64,000 bases of DNA from Macrostomum hystrix (lineage: Eukaryota > Platyhelminthes > Macrostomidae). The DNA is taken from assembly GCA_950097015.1 (NCBI GenBank), contig CATNEN010000025.1, forward strand, positions 2,966,001-3,030,000, in the 5' to 3' direction. Position 1 is the stretch's first letter. Every line of letters starts with the position of its first letter. The notes beneath the pieces were generated by a model, which was not told where the DNA came from, did no database searches, and saw nothing but the letters and a program-made list of their open reading frames with translations. Position numbers and translations under genes: made by a program. Of the stretch, positions 25,102 through 34,300 are shown in pieces.

Positions 25102-26482
25102 ACGACTCTTCCTCCTCCGCCGAATCCAGCTGCTCCTTTGACATCAACTGCGCAGCTGACTTCTGAAACGTCAACGAACAAGAAGTTGCCAGTAGCTGCC
25201 GACAATGTCGGCGCTGGCCATCGCGACTGCGCCAACTGCGGCGCCGTCAGCACCCCTCTGTGGCGACGCGACAGCTCCGGACGCTACCTGTGCAACGCGT
25301 GCGGCCTTTACCTGAAGATGAATGGCACATCGAGGCCACTGGTCAGGCCCAAGCGCAGGCTGGTGAGTTGCTCGGCGACGCACTAAAACAAATGTATAAT
25401 TACTTAGTTCTTGTTACTACTGGTCAGTAGGCAGATTGGGGAATAGACTGAAGTATGTGAAATTTACCTGAATCATCAAACTGGAATTGCATTCAACCTG
25501 AATCATCAAACTGGAATTGCATTCAACCTGAATCATCAAACTGGGATTCCATCCTTCCTGAATCATCAGACTGGGTTTTCATTCTACCTGAATCATTAAA
25601 TTGGGATTTCATTCTACCTGAATCATTATATTATTATTAACTATTATTAATAATGTTAATACTATTACCAAATCAACCCCCGCAGTCCACCACGAAGCGC
25701 GTAGGCGTCCAGTGCTCGAACTGCGGCACGGCTGCCACCACGCTGTGGCGGCGCAGCGTCAATGGGCAGCCGGTGTGCAACGCCTGCGGTCTGTACTTTA
25801 AGCTGCACAGTGTGAGTAACTCACAGCTCATATTGTTATACTCAGTCTAGAATAGTAAATAATACATGATAATCTTTCATGTCTAATTAAACAGGTCAAC
25901 CGACCCGTCGCAATGAAAAAGGACGGCATACAAACTCGAAATCGGAAGCTGTTATCAACGCAACACCAGCCGCACTGCCAACAGCAGTTCCAGCAGTTCC
26001 AGCAGCACCAGAGGCCGCAGAAAGCGAGAACTCGCCCGACGGAACCGCAGACTCTAGCCTCAACGCGGCCAAATTCGGCGGCGGCCGCGGCGGCTGCGGC
26101 GGTTGCAGCGGCTGCCGCTGCGGCGGCTGATTTTGAAGTCGCCGCAGCCGCAGCTGCTGGGTACCGCTACGTGCACAAACTCGGACCAGGTTCACCTGTG
26201 CTGCCTACATCTGCGTACACTGGGTCGCGGCATCACCTGCCGCACCAGTACCACTATCAATACCATCAACAGCAGCAGCAGCAGCAGTATCAGCAGCAAT
26301 ACCAGCAGTACCAGCAACATCAGCAGCAGCAGCATCACAGTGCCTCAATCAGTTGCAGAAATCAGGCGCATCATTCTGGAGGTTTCGCTGCGGCGGCGGC
26401 GGCTGCGGCGGCTGCGGCGGCTGCTGCAGCTGCGGCCTCCAGCGGGGGCGCTTATCAGTACTCGACGGTGTCCCAATTCTAA
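12172..26482 (+). CDS. GATA-type zinc-finger transcription factor (two fingers)
   Basis: Coding exons 12172-12406, 24950-25362, 25686-25811 and 25895-26482 give 453 residues with consistent phases (1,0,0). The protein is nuclear and binds WGATAR DNA. The N-terminal finger is C172-X2-C175-X17-C193-X2-C196, the C-terminal finger C226-X2-C229-X17-C247-X2-C250, followed by the basic arm [17 protein letters not shown] (about 260-276). The N-terminal part is Gln/His/Pro-rich with an 11-Gln run at 119-129. The tail after residue 280 has several poly-Ala tracts and a Gln/Tyr-rich segment. Linker and KRVG context suggest GATA4/5/6, while NRP and [12 protein letters not shown] resemble GATA1/2/3, so the subfamily is open. 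An intron between finger 2 and the basic arm is also known in other animal GATA genes. The first ATG is provisional: the frame stays open upstream to 12124, and a CAG at 12164-12166 could be an acceptor. The neighbouring Rh gene is convergent. Confidence 0.9.
12407..12715. repeat. 20 bp minisatellite starting at the splice donor
   Basis: About 15 copies of GTTTCCGGATTGGTTTGAGG. The first copy overlaps the exon 1 donor itself (GTGAGTTTCCGG). It grades into the next array, which shares the GATTGGTTTGA core. Confidence 0.95.
12716..14155. repeat. 19 bp minisatellite in GATA intron 1
   Basis: About 75 copies of TTGCAGATTGGTTTGATTG. Three times 19 is 57 nt, so one minus-strand frame runs open through the array with a 19-residue period. 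Variant units read GATAG or AATAG instead of GATTG; the GATAG form contains TGATAG. Confidence 0.97.
14156..14470. other. unique intronic DNA with a possible tRNA-like relic
   Basis: Around 14228-14275 the plus strand reads like a decayed tRNA head: GTAGTTTAATTACGTCTGGC, then about 20 nt later GGTTTGAATGAC, close to a B box. No body or TSD is visible. The rest is AT-rich with nothing recognised. Confidence 0.25.
14471..16400. repeat. 20/21 bp minisatellite in GATA intron 1
   Basis: About 90 copies of TTCATGCTTCCCACTCGACA plus A, with 20 bp units lacking one base of the CCCACTC part. GACAA/GATAA and CCCAC/CGCAC variants recur in blocks (for example 15160-15240, 15430-15560 and 15890-15960). 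All open frames here ([21 protein letters not shown] repeats) are translations of the unit. Confidence 0.97.
16401..17454. other. unique AT-rich intronic DNA
   Basis: No coding sequence supported. It contains short recurrences of GCTCGAAAAAA and the tRNA-like relic listed next. Confidence 0.5.
17372..17428 (-). mobile_element. decayed tRNA-like SINE head
   Basis: On the minus strand GTGGTCTAGTCGTTCTAGCG resembles an A-box region, and GTTCGCGATTCACC resembles a B box with a 2 bp insertion. The following CACCTTCTTAACGAGA is similar to the CACCCTTCTAGTCACGA after the B box of family A. No tail or TSD found. Confidence 0.33.
17455..23505. repeat. 23 bp satellite filling much of GATA intron 1
   Basis: About 260 copies built on TTCTGAGCTTAGATATCCAT plus CGA. 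The variable spot reads ATATCC, ATATCA, ATATAC or ATTTCC. Rare landmarks recur: ATACTCGTACATCG near 20842 and 21545, and a doubled CGATCGAT near 19428 and 21408. These show duplication of multi-unit blocks. A shortened unit (CTAAGCCTAGATTCTGAG) recurs about ten times. Units near 23260-23400 carry GATTTTGAG, a local edge variant. Confidence 0.97.
23506..24548. other. unique intronic DNA with CCG and CGG microsatellites
   Basis: A GCC-rich run at about 23836-23880 and a GGC-rich run at about 24357-24393 lie 500 bp apart and could pair in single strands. Open frames here are short poly-Ala or poly-Arg translations; the ATG at 24358 meets a stop after 14 codons. An alternative promoter for a shorter GATA isoform is possible from the high GC, but nothing proves it. 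Confidence 0.4.
24549..24905 (+). mobile_element. tRNA-derived SINE, family B, copy 1
   Basis: The tRNA-like head (GGAGCGGTTAACGCGTTTGC) is followed by GAGCTCGATTCC, a near B box. The body includes GGCAGATGTACACACCTGTG and CTGGCTGCAGGTCCAGTGTC. The tail is AATTATTATTATT. The same body and tail occur inverted at 59793-60124 and, internally deleted, at 30878-31045. It sits 45 bp before the acceptor of GATA exon 2. Flanks CATATCAATAATG and CATGTCAATGCG may be a decayed target-site duplication. Confidence 0.78.
24950..25362 (+). CDS. GATA gene exon 2 (poly-Gln and N-terminal finger)
   Basis: Acceptor CTCCAAG ends at 24949; donor GTGAGT starts at 25363. Encodes residues 79-216: YRGPTFHWL motif, poly-Gln, Pro-rich segment, and the first zinc finger with [15 protein letters not shown] and [13 protein letters not shown], ending [10 protein letters not shown]. 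Confidence 0.9.
25466..25628. repeat. 30 bp repeat in GATA intron 2
   Basis: Five copies of CCTGAATCATCAAACTGGAA plus TTGCATTCAA, increasingly diverged to the right. Confidence 0.9.
25686..25811 (+). CDS. GATA gene exon 3 (C-terminal finger)
   Basis: Acceptor CCCCCGCAG ends at 25685; donor GTGAGT at 25812. 42 codons: STTKRVG linker, then the DNA-binding finger [15 protein letters not shown] and [13 protein letters not shown]. Phase 0 on both sides. Confidence 0.95.
25895..26482 (+). CDS. GATA gene exon 4 (basic arm and low-complexity tail)
   Basis: Acceptor AAACAG ends at 25894. Starts [18 protein letters not shown], the basic arm that completes the DNA-binding domain. The remaining tail contains poly-Ala blocks encoded by GCN repeats (26078-26155 and 26388-26440), a Gln/Tyr/His-rich block (26250-26335), and ends YSTVSQF before TAA at 26480. 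Confidence 0.92.
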   Translation, partial: VNRPVAMKKDGIQTRNRKLLSTQHQPHCQQQFQQFQQHQRPQKARTRPTEPQTLASTRPNSAAAAAAAAVAAAAAAAADFEVAAAAAAGYRYVHKLGPGSPVLPTSAYTGSRHHLPHQYHYQYHQQQQQQQYQQQYQQYQQHQQQQHHSASISCRNQAHHSGGFAAAAAAAAAAAAAAAAASSGGAYQYSTVSQF

Positions 26483-26545
26483 CTCAAAGTTTGGTGACAC
26501 ACTAAACAAAACAAATCTTATTGAAAAAATATAAAGTCTTCTATG
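26444..26545 (+). repeat. source copy of a duplicated GATA 3' end
   Basis: The last coding bases, stop codon and first 60 bp of 3' UTR. This stretch recurs in decayed form at 26828-26931. Confidence 0.75.
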
Positions 26546-26564
26546 TTTCCTTATGGAATCAAAT

Positions 26565-26825
26565 GAATTTCCCTACCACATTTGATACCCACCTCATGCC
26601 CAGTGAACGAATTTTCTTACCCCTTTTGATGCCCACCTCACGCCCAATTAACAAATTTTCTTACCCTTTTGATGCCCACCTCACGCCCAAAGAACGAATT
26701 TCCTTACCCTCTTTGATACCCACCTCACGCCCAAAGAACGAATTTCCTTACCCACTTTGATACCCACCTCACGCCCAACGAACGAATTTTCTTTCTCCCT
26801 TTGATACCCACCTCACGCCCAGCAA
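26565..26825. repeat. about 42-44 bp repeat, CCACCTCACGCC family, block 1
   Basis: Six units with TTTGATACCCACCTCACGCC then a variable spacer, GAACGAATTTCC and TTACCC. The same unit design appears at 27655-27935 and 28640-28975. Confidence 0.85.
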
Positions 26826-26827
26826 AT

Positions 26828-26931
26828 GGAGGCGCTTATCAGTAATCGACTGTATCCCAGTTTCTGTCTCAACGCTGTTGCGTCACAGTGAACAAAAATA
26901 ATCTAAAAGAAAAACCGTAAAGTCTTCCACG
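26828..26931 (+). pseudogene. partial duplicate of GATA terminal exon and 3' UTR
   Basis: GGCGCTTATCAGTA is shared exactly with 26448-26461. The match continues through GTATCCCA, the stop-codon region and AAAGTCTTC, with substitutions throughout. The copy reads TAA where the gene has a Tyr codon, and lacks the true stop, so it is non-coding. It lies immediately after the block 1 repeat, so the repeat array separates two copies of the gene end. Confidence 0.72.
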
Positions 26932-27654
26932 ATTTTGTCTAGGTTTTGTTTTCAGTATCATATAGCAACTGCTTTAAGTGCAATACATTAATCAATTATC
27001 GGTCACAAAACAATGCTGGTTAAATTAAAAATCTCTTGTTTTTCTTCTTACCGTTCTAACTTGAAGTAAACGAAATTAGTAAAAGCCTCGTTCTTTTGAT
27101 TGTAACACGTTATAAGGTTAAAATACATATTTTTTTCCTGCGAAATAAAACAAATGATAAATACGGAAGAAATTGTTATAGTTGAAATTAAAGCGCAGCT
27201 TTATAAATAAAACAGGCCGTTGCTAGTGTAAGCATTTGAAGCATCTATTTATAAATTCTTAGTGAATATTTTAAGTGAATATACGCAGAAAAGCTTTAAG
27301 GAACTAATGTAATAATAATATTTTTACTAGGTACTTTAAAACGACTTTACATACGAAAAATTATTACTTACACAGCTTGTTATATATCAGAAGTTACCAA
27401 AGCGAAATATAGAAAGTAAATTATATTATTGGCTCTATCAATAATAATAGTAAAAATTTGGTTACCTTAAGTTAAGTGTAACTTTCATATTTGTTCATGT
27501 TTTTTGTAATTTCGAATGAACAAACAAAAGAATAATGTTCAAATGTGATTTTTTGTCGATGTATCAAATCCAGAGCTACGAGTAAATGTTGCTTGCATCG
27601 ATTTTCAGAACGAGCTTTCAAGTTGCTACTTTCAGTTTTTCTATATGTTAATGA
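26932..27654. other. AT-rich intergenic or 3' UTR sequence
   Basis: No coding sequence. Two plus-strand AATAAA hexamers at 27144-27149 and 27206-27211 could serve as GATA polyadenylation signals; no U-rich downstream context was verified. Confidence 0.35.
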
Positions 27655-27935
27655 ACGAACCTTTTAATCGCCCACTACACGCCGAACGAATTTCCTTACC
27701 CCTTTAGACACCAACCTCATGCCCAACGAATATATTTCCTTATCCCCCTTTGATACCCACCTCACACCTAACGAACGAATTTCCTTACCCCTTTTGATAA
27801 CAACCTCACGCCTAACGAACGAATTTCCTTACCCCTTTTGATAACAACCTCACGCTTAACGAACGAATTTCCTTACCCCCTTTGATACCAACCTCACGCC
27901 CAACGAACAAATATTCTTACCCAATTAGACGCTCC
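27655..27935. repeat. CCACCTCACGCC family, block 2
   Basis: About six units of the 42-44 bp family (CCAACGAACGAATTTCCTTA with CAACCTCACGC), between the convergent GATA and Rh genes. Confidence 0.85.
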
Positions 27936-28108
27936 ATCTAATGCATTTGAATAAAATTTCAAAGGAGCGATTGAAAAAAGGAAGTGGTAACTTTCTCGAA
28001 TTCAAGCACATTAATGACTAGAATGACACTTGCGTTCAATATCGATAAAGATCACATTAATTCATTCCGGAAGTTTCTCCTCAGCTGTTCAGCCAAACTT
28101 CCCGTCTG

Positions 28109-28338
28109 TCAAATGGCAGACAAACTCCGGTCCGCCGGGTGGCTTCTCGTTGCTTCGGCCCCGACTCCGGTTGGAAAACGGGCCGGTGCCATCATCATCG
28201 TGGGCGGAGCAGTCACGGCCGACACTGTCTGCGTCGATGACGAATGGAACAGCTCGCTCGGCACCTCCCAGAAACGCTCGTCAGAAAAGAGATCATCAGA
28301 GGTCAGATTGTTCCAGAATGGCAGGCGTAGGATTAGAC
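28109..28338 (-). CDS. Rh channel exon 7 (cytoplasmic tail, stop)
   Basis: Acceptor AAACCAG ends at 28339. Encodes [15 protein letters not shown] and ERFWEVPSE, close to the LLLKLPF...WEVP tail of vertebrate Rh glycoproteins, then a Ser/Thr/Met-rich lineage-specific end. TGA at 28109-28111. Confidence 0.9.
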
Positions 28339-31300
28339 CTGGTTTAAAAAAATACAATACTCTAACAGACATCGAAAGACTGTGAGAACTGGAGGCTGCG
28401 AGGACTCTTGTGGCACTCACCGGCCAGCACGCCGCCGAACAGAGCAATGATGATGGTGAGGCCTAGCGTGGCTGCTTGGAAACCAGCCTGGTTCCAGGAG
28501 GACCGGCCCAGCCCGTCCGACACTTCCACGACGCCGTCACGCATCACGACTCGGTAGGGGTGGCCCTCCTCTGTTTTCGGCGCCATGGCAGTGAAAATCG
28601 CGTACAAGCTGCGGAGATACAATCGAACTTGTAGACACCCAAGCGACACCTCATGCAAACCATCTGATTTCCTTACCCCTCTTGACACCCACCTCACGCC
28701 AAAATTTGATTTCCTTATTCCTCATGACACCCACCTCACGCCAAACACACGCCAAACATTAGATTGTCTTACCCCTCTTGACACCCACCTCATGCCAACC
28801 ATCTGACTTTTCTTACCCCTCTAGACACCCGCCTCATGCCAACCATCTGACTTTTCTTACCCCTCTAGACACCCGCCTCATGCCAACCATCTGACTTTTC
28901 TTACCCCTCTAGACACCCGCCTCATGCCAACCATCTGACTTTTCTTACCCCTCTAGACACCCGCCTCATGCAAAGTGAAATGAGAAGCCCACCTTGTTCC
29001 GTAACTTTCAGTATCGGCCAGCCCCGTAAACAATATGCCGAACAGGCCGGCCATAAGGCCCGGCATTCCGTGCAGATTGTTGACTCCGCATGTGTCGTGT
29101 ATTTTCGCAGCGTTCATTTTTGGCTGAAATTTTATTGCAGACTTTTTAGCTAAACATTTCAATAACAAAATTCTTAACTTCGCCTTCATCTTTACTCACC
29201 GTGAAGAACTTGTAGCCAACGGTGGAAACGCAGCCGGCCAAGGCCCCTATAAGAATGGCGCACCAGGGCCCGATCATGAAGTCGGATGTTGTGCCCACAG
29301 CCACCCCGCCAGCCAGCGTGGCATTCTGCACGTGCACCATCACCAGCTTGTTGTCGCCGCTGATCATCGAGGAGACGGCAAACGCCACCACAGTGCAGCT
29401 GGCAAGCGACAGCACCGTGTTCACCACGGCGCGCTGTCGATCGTCGCCAGGCGCCATCGCCGAATTGAAGCTGGGCCAGAACATCCACAGGAACACCGTG
29501 CCGATCATGGAGAACATGTCCGACTGGTAGTTGGCGCCCTCCTGCGGATGCTCGTTTGTTGATTTGGTGCACAGGACCCGGGCTGCTGCCAGGCCGAAAT
29601 AGGCGCCGAACACGTGGATGTACATGCTGCCGCCCATGTCCACAGCCTGGGAGGTTGGGTGAGCAGGAAGGTTAGGGGTGAAGAGGGATATTATAGGGGT
29701 TAAAAGGGAGATTATAGGGGTGAAGAGGGAGATTATAGGGGTGAAGAGGGAGATTATAGGGCTGAAGAGGGAGATTATAGGGGTGAAGAGGGAGAGTAGG
29801 GGTGAAGAGGGAGATTATAGGGGTTAAAAGGGAGATTATAGGGGTGAAGAGGGAGATTATAGGGGTGAAGAGGGAGATTATAGGGCTGAAGAGGGAGATT
29901 ATAGGGGTGAAGAGGGAGAGTAGGGGTGAAGAGGGAGATTATAGGGGTGAAGAGGGAGAGTAGGGGTGAAGAGGGAGATTATAGGGGTGAAGAGGGAGAG
30001 TAGGGGTGAAGAGGGAGATTATAGGGCTGAAGAGGGAGATTATAGGGGTGAAGAGGGAGATTATAGGGGTGAAGAGGGAGAGTAGGGGTGAAGAGGGAGA
30101 GTAGGGGTGAAGAGGGAGAGTAGGGGTGAAGAGGGAGAGTAGGGGTGAAGAGGGAGAGTAGGGGTGAAGAGGGAGATTATAGGGGTGAAGAGGGAGAGTA
30201 TAGGAGTGAAGAGGGAGATTATAGGGGTGAAGGGGGAGATTATAGGAGTGAAGGGGGGAGATTATAGGAGTGAAGGGGGGAGATTATAGGAGTGAAGGGG
30301 GAGATTATAGGAGTGAAGAGGGAGATTATAGGGGTGAAGGGGGAGATTATAGGAGTGAAGGGGGGAGATTATAGGAGTGAAGGGGGAGATTAAGGGAGTG
30401 AAGGGGGAGATTAAAGGAGTGAAGGGGGAGATTATAGGAGTGAAGGGGGAGATTATAGGAGTGAAGGGGGAGATTATAGGAGTGAAGGGGGAGATTATAG
30501 GAGTGAAGGGGGAGATTATAGGAGTGAAGGGGGAGATTATAGGAGTGAAGGCGGAGATTATAGGAGTGAAGGGGGAGATTATAGGAGTTAGGAGGCAGAT
30601 TAGGGGTGCAGATGGTCAGCAGCAGCACTGACCCTCATGATGTGCACTCCGATATGCTCATTGAGTGTGTAGATTGGAATCTCCACCAGAGAGAGAACGA
30701 GGCTCTGCATTGGCGAGAGTTTCCCGAGCAGGGCTCCGAATGAGATCAGAACCGAAGCGGCTGCGAAGTCGGAGCTGATGAGCCTGTTGAATTCGGGGTT
30801 TTATTGGGTAGGACTAGGGACATTGGAGATTTGAGAACTGTGTTTTTGGGATTTTTTATAATATGCCCATGGCGAGGGAGTTGAGTGGAAGAGCGGATGG
30901 GCAGATGTACACACCTGTGTGAGTGTGTGCCTGCGTACAGTATCTGTGTGCTCAGCAGTCAGCGAAATGGGCAGAATTGCCTACACGCTGGCTGCGGGTC
31001 CAGTGTCACCGAATGATGTGCCTGTGCACACTGCCTCTAGCAAATATCATTATGACGATTGTACGAGTATGTTGACGATCGTTGTAAAAATGAGATGACG
31101 ATCATTAATAAGCACATCTGGAAATTAGAAAATTTGACATCGAGTGTCAGTTAGGTGTCAACGGGTGTCAGTTAGGTATCATCGCGTGTCAGTTAGGTGT
31201 CATCGCGTGTCATCGGGTGTCAGTTAGGTGTCATCGGGTGTCAGTTAGGTGTCATCGCGTGTCAGTTAGGAGTCATGGGGTGTCAGTTAGGTGTCATCGG

Positions 31301-34300
31301 GTGTCAGTTAGGTGTCATCGGATGTCAGGGTGTCATCGGGCGTCAGGGTGTCATCGGGTGTCAGGGTGTCATCGGGTGTCAGTTTGGGTGTCATCGGGTG
31401 CCAGTGAGAGTGTCATTGAGTGTCAGTATGTGATCTGGTAAATGCGACACCGCATAGAGAGCTCACGTGGTGACACCAATCTTGAACTTGCCGTTGGACA
31501 TTGACAGGAAGCCCTTGACAGCGGTGGCCCACTGCAGCACCAAGGAGGCGATAAGCAGGTTCAGGCTCACACTGCTGTAGCCGTATCGCTTCAGGAACGT
31601 CATCAAAAAACCGAAGCCGACAAATATCATGACGTGGACGTCTTGGAACACTGGGGTGAAAAATGCGCTCTCATTTAGGCTAGCAGTCAGGCCAGAACAG
31701 TGAGACTGTGTATAGTCAGACTGTGTATAGTCAGACTGTGTATAGTCAGACTGTGTATAGTCAGACTGTGTATAGTCAGACTGTGTATAGTCAGACTGTG
31801 TATAGTCAGACTGTGTATAGTCAGACTGTGTATAGTCAGACTGTGTATAGTCAGACTGTGTATAGTCAGACTGTGTATAGTCAGACAATCAACTGCCAGA
31901 CTGTGTATAGTCAGACTGTGTATAGTCAGACTGTGTATAGTCAGACAATCAACTGTCAGACTGTGTATAGTCAGACAATCAACTGTCAGACTGTGTATAG
32001 TCAGACAATCAACTGCCAGACTGTGTATAGTCAGACTGTGTATAGCCAGACTGTGTATAGTCAGACTGTGTATAGCCAGACTGTGTATAGTCAGACTGTG
32101 TAGTCAGACAATCAACTGCCAGACTGTGTAGTCAGACAATCAACTGCCAGACTGTGTATAGTGAGATAATCAACTGCCAGACTGTGTATAGTGAGACAAT
32201 CAACTGCCAGACTGTGTATGGTCAGACAATCAACTGCCAGACTGTGTATAGTGAGACAATCAACTGCCAGACTGTGTATAGTGAGACAATCAACTGTCAG
32301 ACTGTGTATAGTGAGACAATCAACTGCCAGACTGTGTAAAGTGAGACAATCATCTGTCAGACTGTGTATAGTCAGGCAATCAACTGTCAGACTGTGTATA
32401 GTCAGACTGTGTATAGTCAGACTGTGTATAGTCAGACTGTGTATAGTCAGACTGTGTATAGTCAGACTGTGTATAGTCAGACTGTGTATAGTCAGACTGT
32501 GTATAGTCAGACTGTGTATAGTCAGACAATCAACTGCCAGACTGTGTATAGTCAGACTGTGTATAGTCAGACTGTGTATAGTCAGACAATCAACTGTCAG
32601 ACTGTGTATAGTCAGACAATCAACTGTCAGACTGTGTATAGTCAGACAATCAACTGCCAGACTGTGTATAGTCAGACTGTGTATAGCCAGACTGTGTATA
32701 GTCAGACTGTGTATAGCCAGACTGTGTATAGTCAGACTGTGTAGTCAGACAATCAACTGCCAGACTGTGTAGTCAGACAATCAACTGCCAGACTGTGTAT
32801 AGTGAGATAATCAACTGCCAGACTGTGTATAGTGAGACAATCAACTGCCAGACTGTGTATGGTCAGACAATCAACTGCCAGACTGTGTATAGTGAGACAA
32901 TCAACTGCCAGACTGTGTATAGTGAGACAATCAACTGTCAGACTGTGTATAGTGAGACAATCAACTGCCAGACTGTGTAAAGTGAGACAATCATCTGTCA
33001 GACTGTGTATAGTCAGGCAATCAACTGTCAGACTGTGTATAGTCAGACAATCAACTGTCAGACTGTGTATAGTCAGACAATCAACTGTCAGACTGTGTAT
33101 AGTCAGACAATCAACTGCCAGACTGTGTATAGTCAGACAATCAACTGTCAGACTGTGTATAGTCAGACAATCAACTGCCAGACTGTGTATAGTGAGACAA
33201 TCAACTGTCAGACTGTGTATAGTGAGACAATCAACTGCCAGACTGTGTATAGTCAGACAATCAACTGCCAGACTGTGTATAGTCAGACAATCAACTGCCA
33301 GACTGTGTATAGTCAGACAATCAACTGCCAGACTGTGTATAGTCAGACAATCAACTGCCAGACTGTGTATAGTCAGACAATCAACTGCCAGACTGTGTAT
33401 AGTCAGACAATCAACTGTCAGACTGTGTATAGTCAGACAATCAACTGCCAGACTGTGTATAGTCAGACAATCAACTGCCAGACTGTGTATAGTCAGACAA
33501 TCAACTGCCAGACTGTGTATAGTCAGACAATCAACTGTCAGACTGTGTATAGTCAGACAATCAACTGCCAGACTGTGTATAGTCAGACAATCAACTGCCA
33601 GACTGTGTATAGTCAGACTGTGTATAGTCAGACTGTGTATAGTCAGACTGTGTATAGTCAGACTGTGTATAGTCAGACTGTGTATAGTCAGACTGTGTAT
33701 AGTCAGACTGTGTATAGTCAGACTGTGTATAGTCAGACTGTGTATAGTCAGACTGTGTATAGTCAGACTGTGTATAGTCAGACTGTGTATAGTCACTAGT
33801 CAGACAATCAACTGCCAGACTGTGTATAGTCAGACAATCAACTGTCAGACTGTGTATAGTCAGACAATCAACTGCCAGACTGTGTATAGTGAGACAATCA
33901 ACTGCCAGACTGTGTATAGTCAGACAATCAACTGTCAGACTGTGTATAGTGAGACAATCAACTGCCAGACTGTGTATAGTCAGACAATCAACTGCCAGAC
34001 TGTGTATAGTCAGACAATCAACTGCCAGACTGTGTATAGTCAGACTGTGTATAGTCAGACTGTGTATAGTCAGACTGTGTATAGTCAGACTGTGTATAGT
34101 CAGACTGTGTATAGTCAGACTGTGTATAGTCAGACTGTGTATAGTCAGACTGTGTATAGTCAGACAATCAACTGCCAGACTGTGTATAGTCAGACAATCA
34201 ACTGTCAGACTGTGTATAGTCAGACAATCAACCGCCAGACTGTGTATAGTGAGACAATCAACTGCCAGACTGTGTATAGTCAGACAATCAACTGCCAGAC

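Noticed and set aside
28030-28385. Plus-strand frames over Rh exon 7
   Set aside because: Antisense shadows; the minus strand carries the conserved LPFW...WEVP tail.
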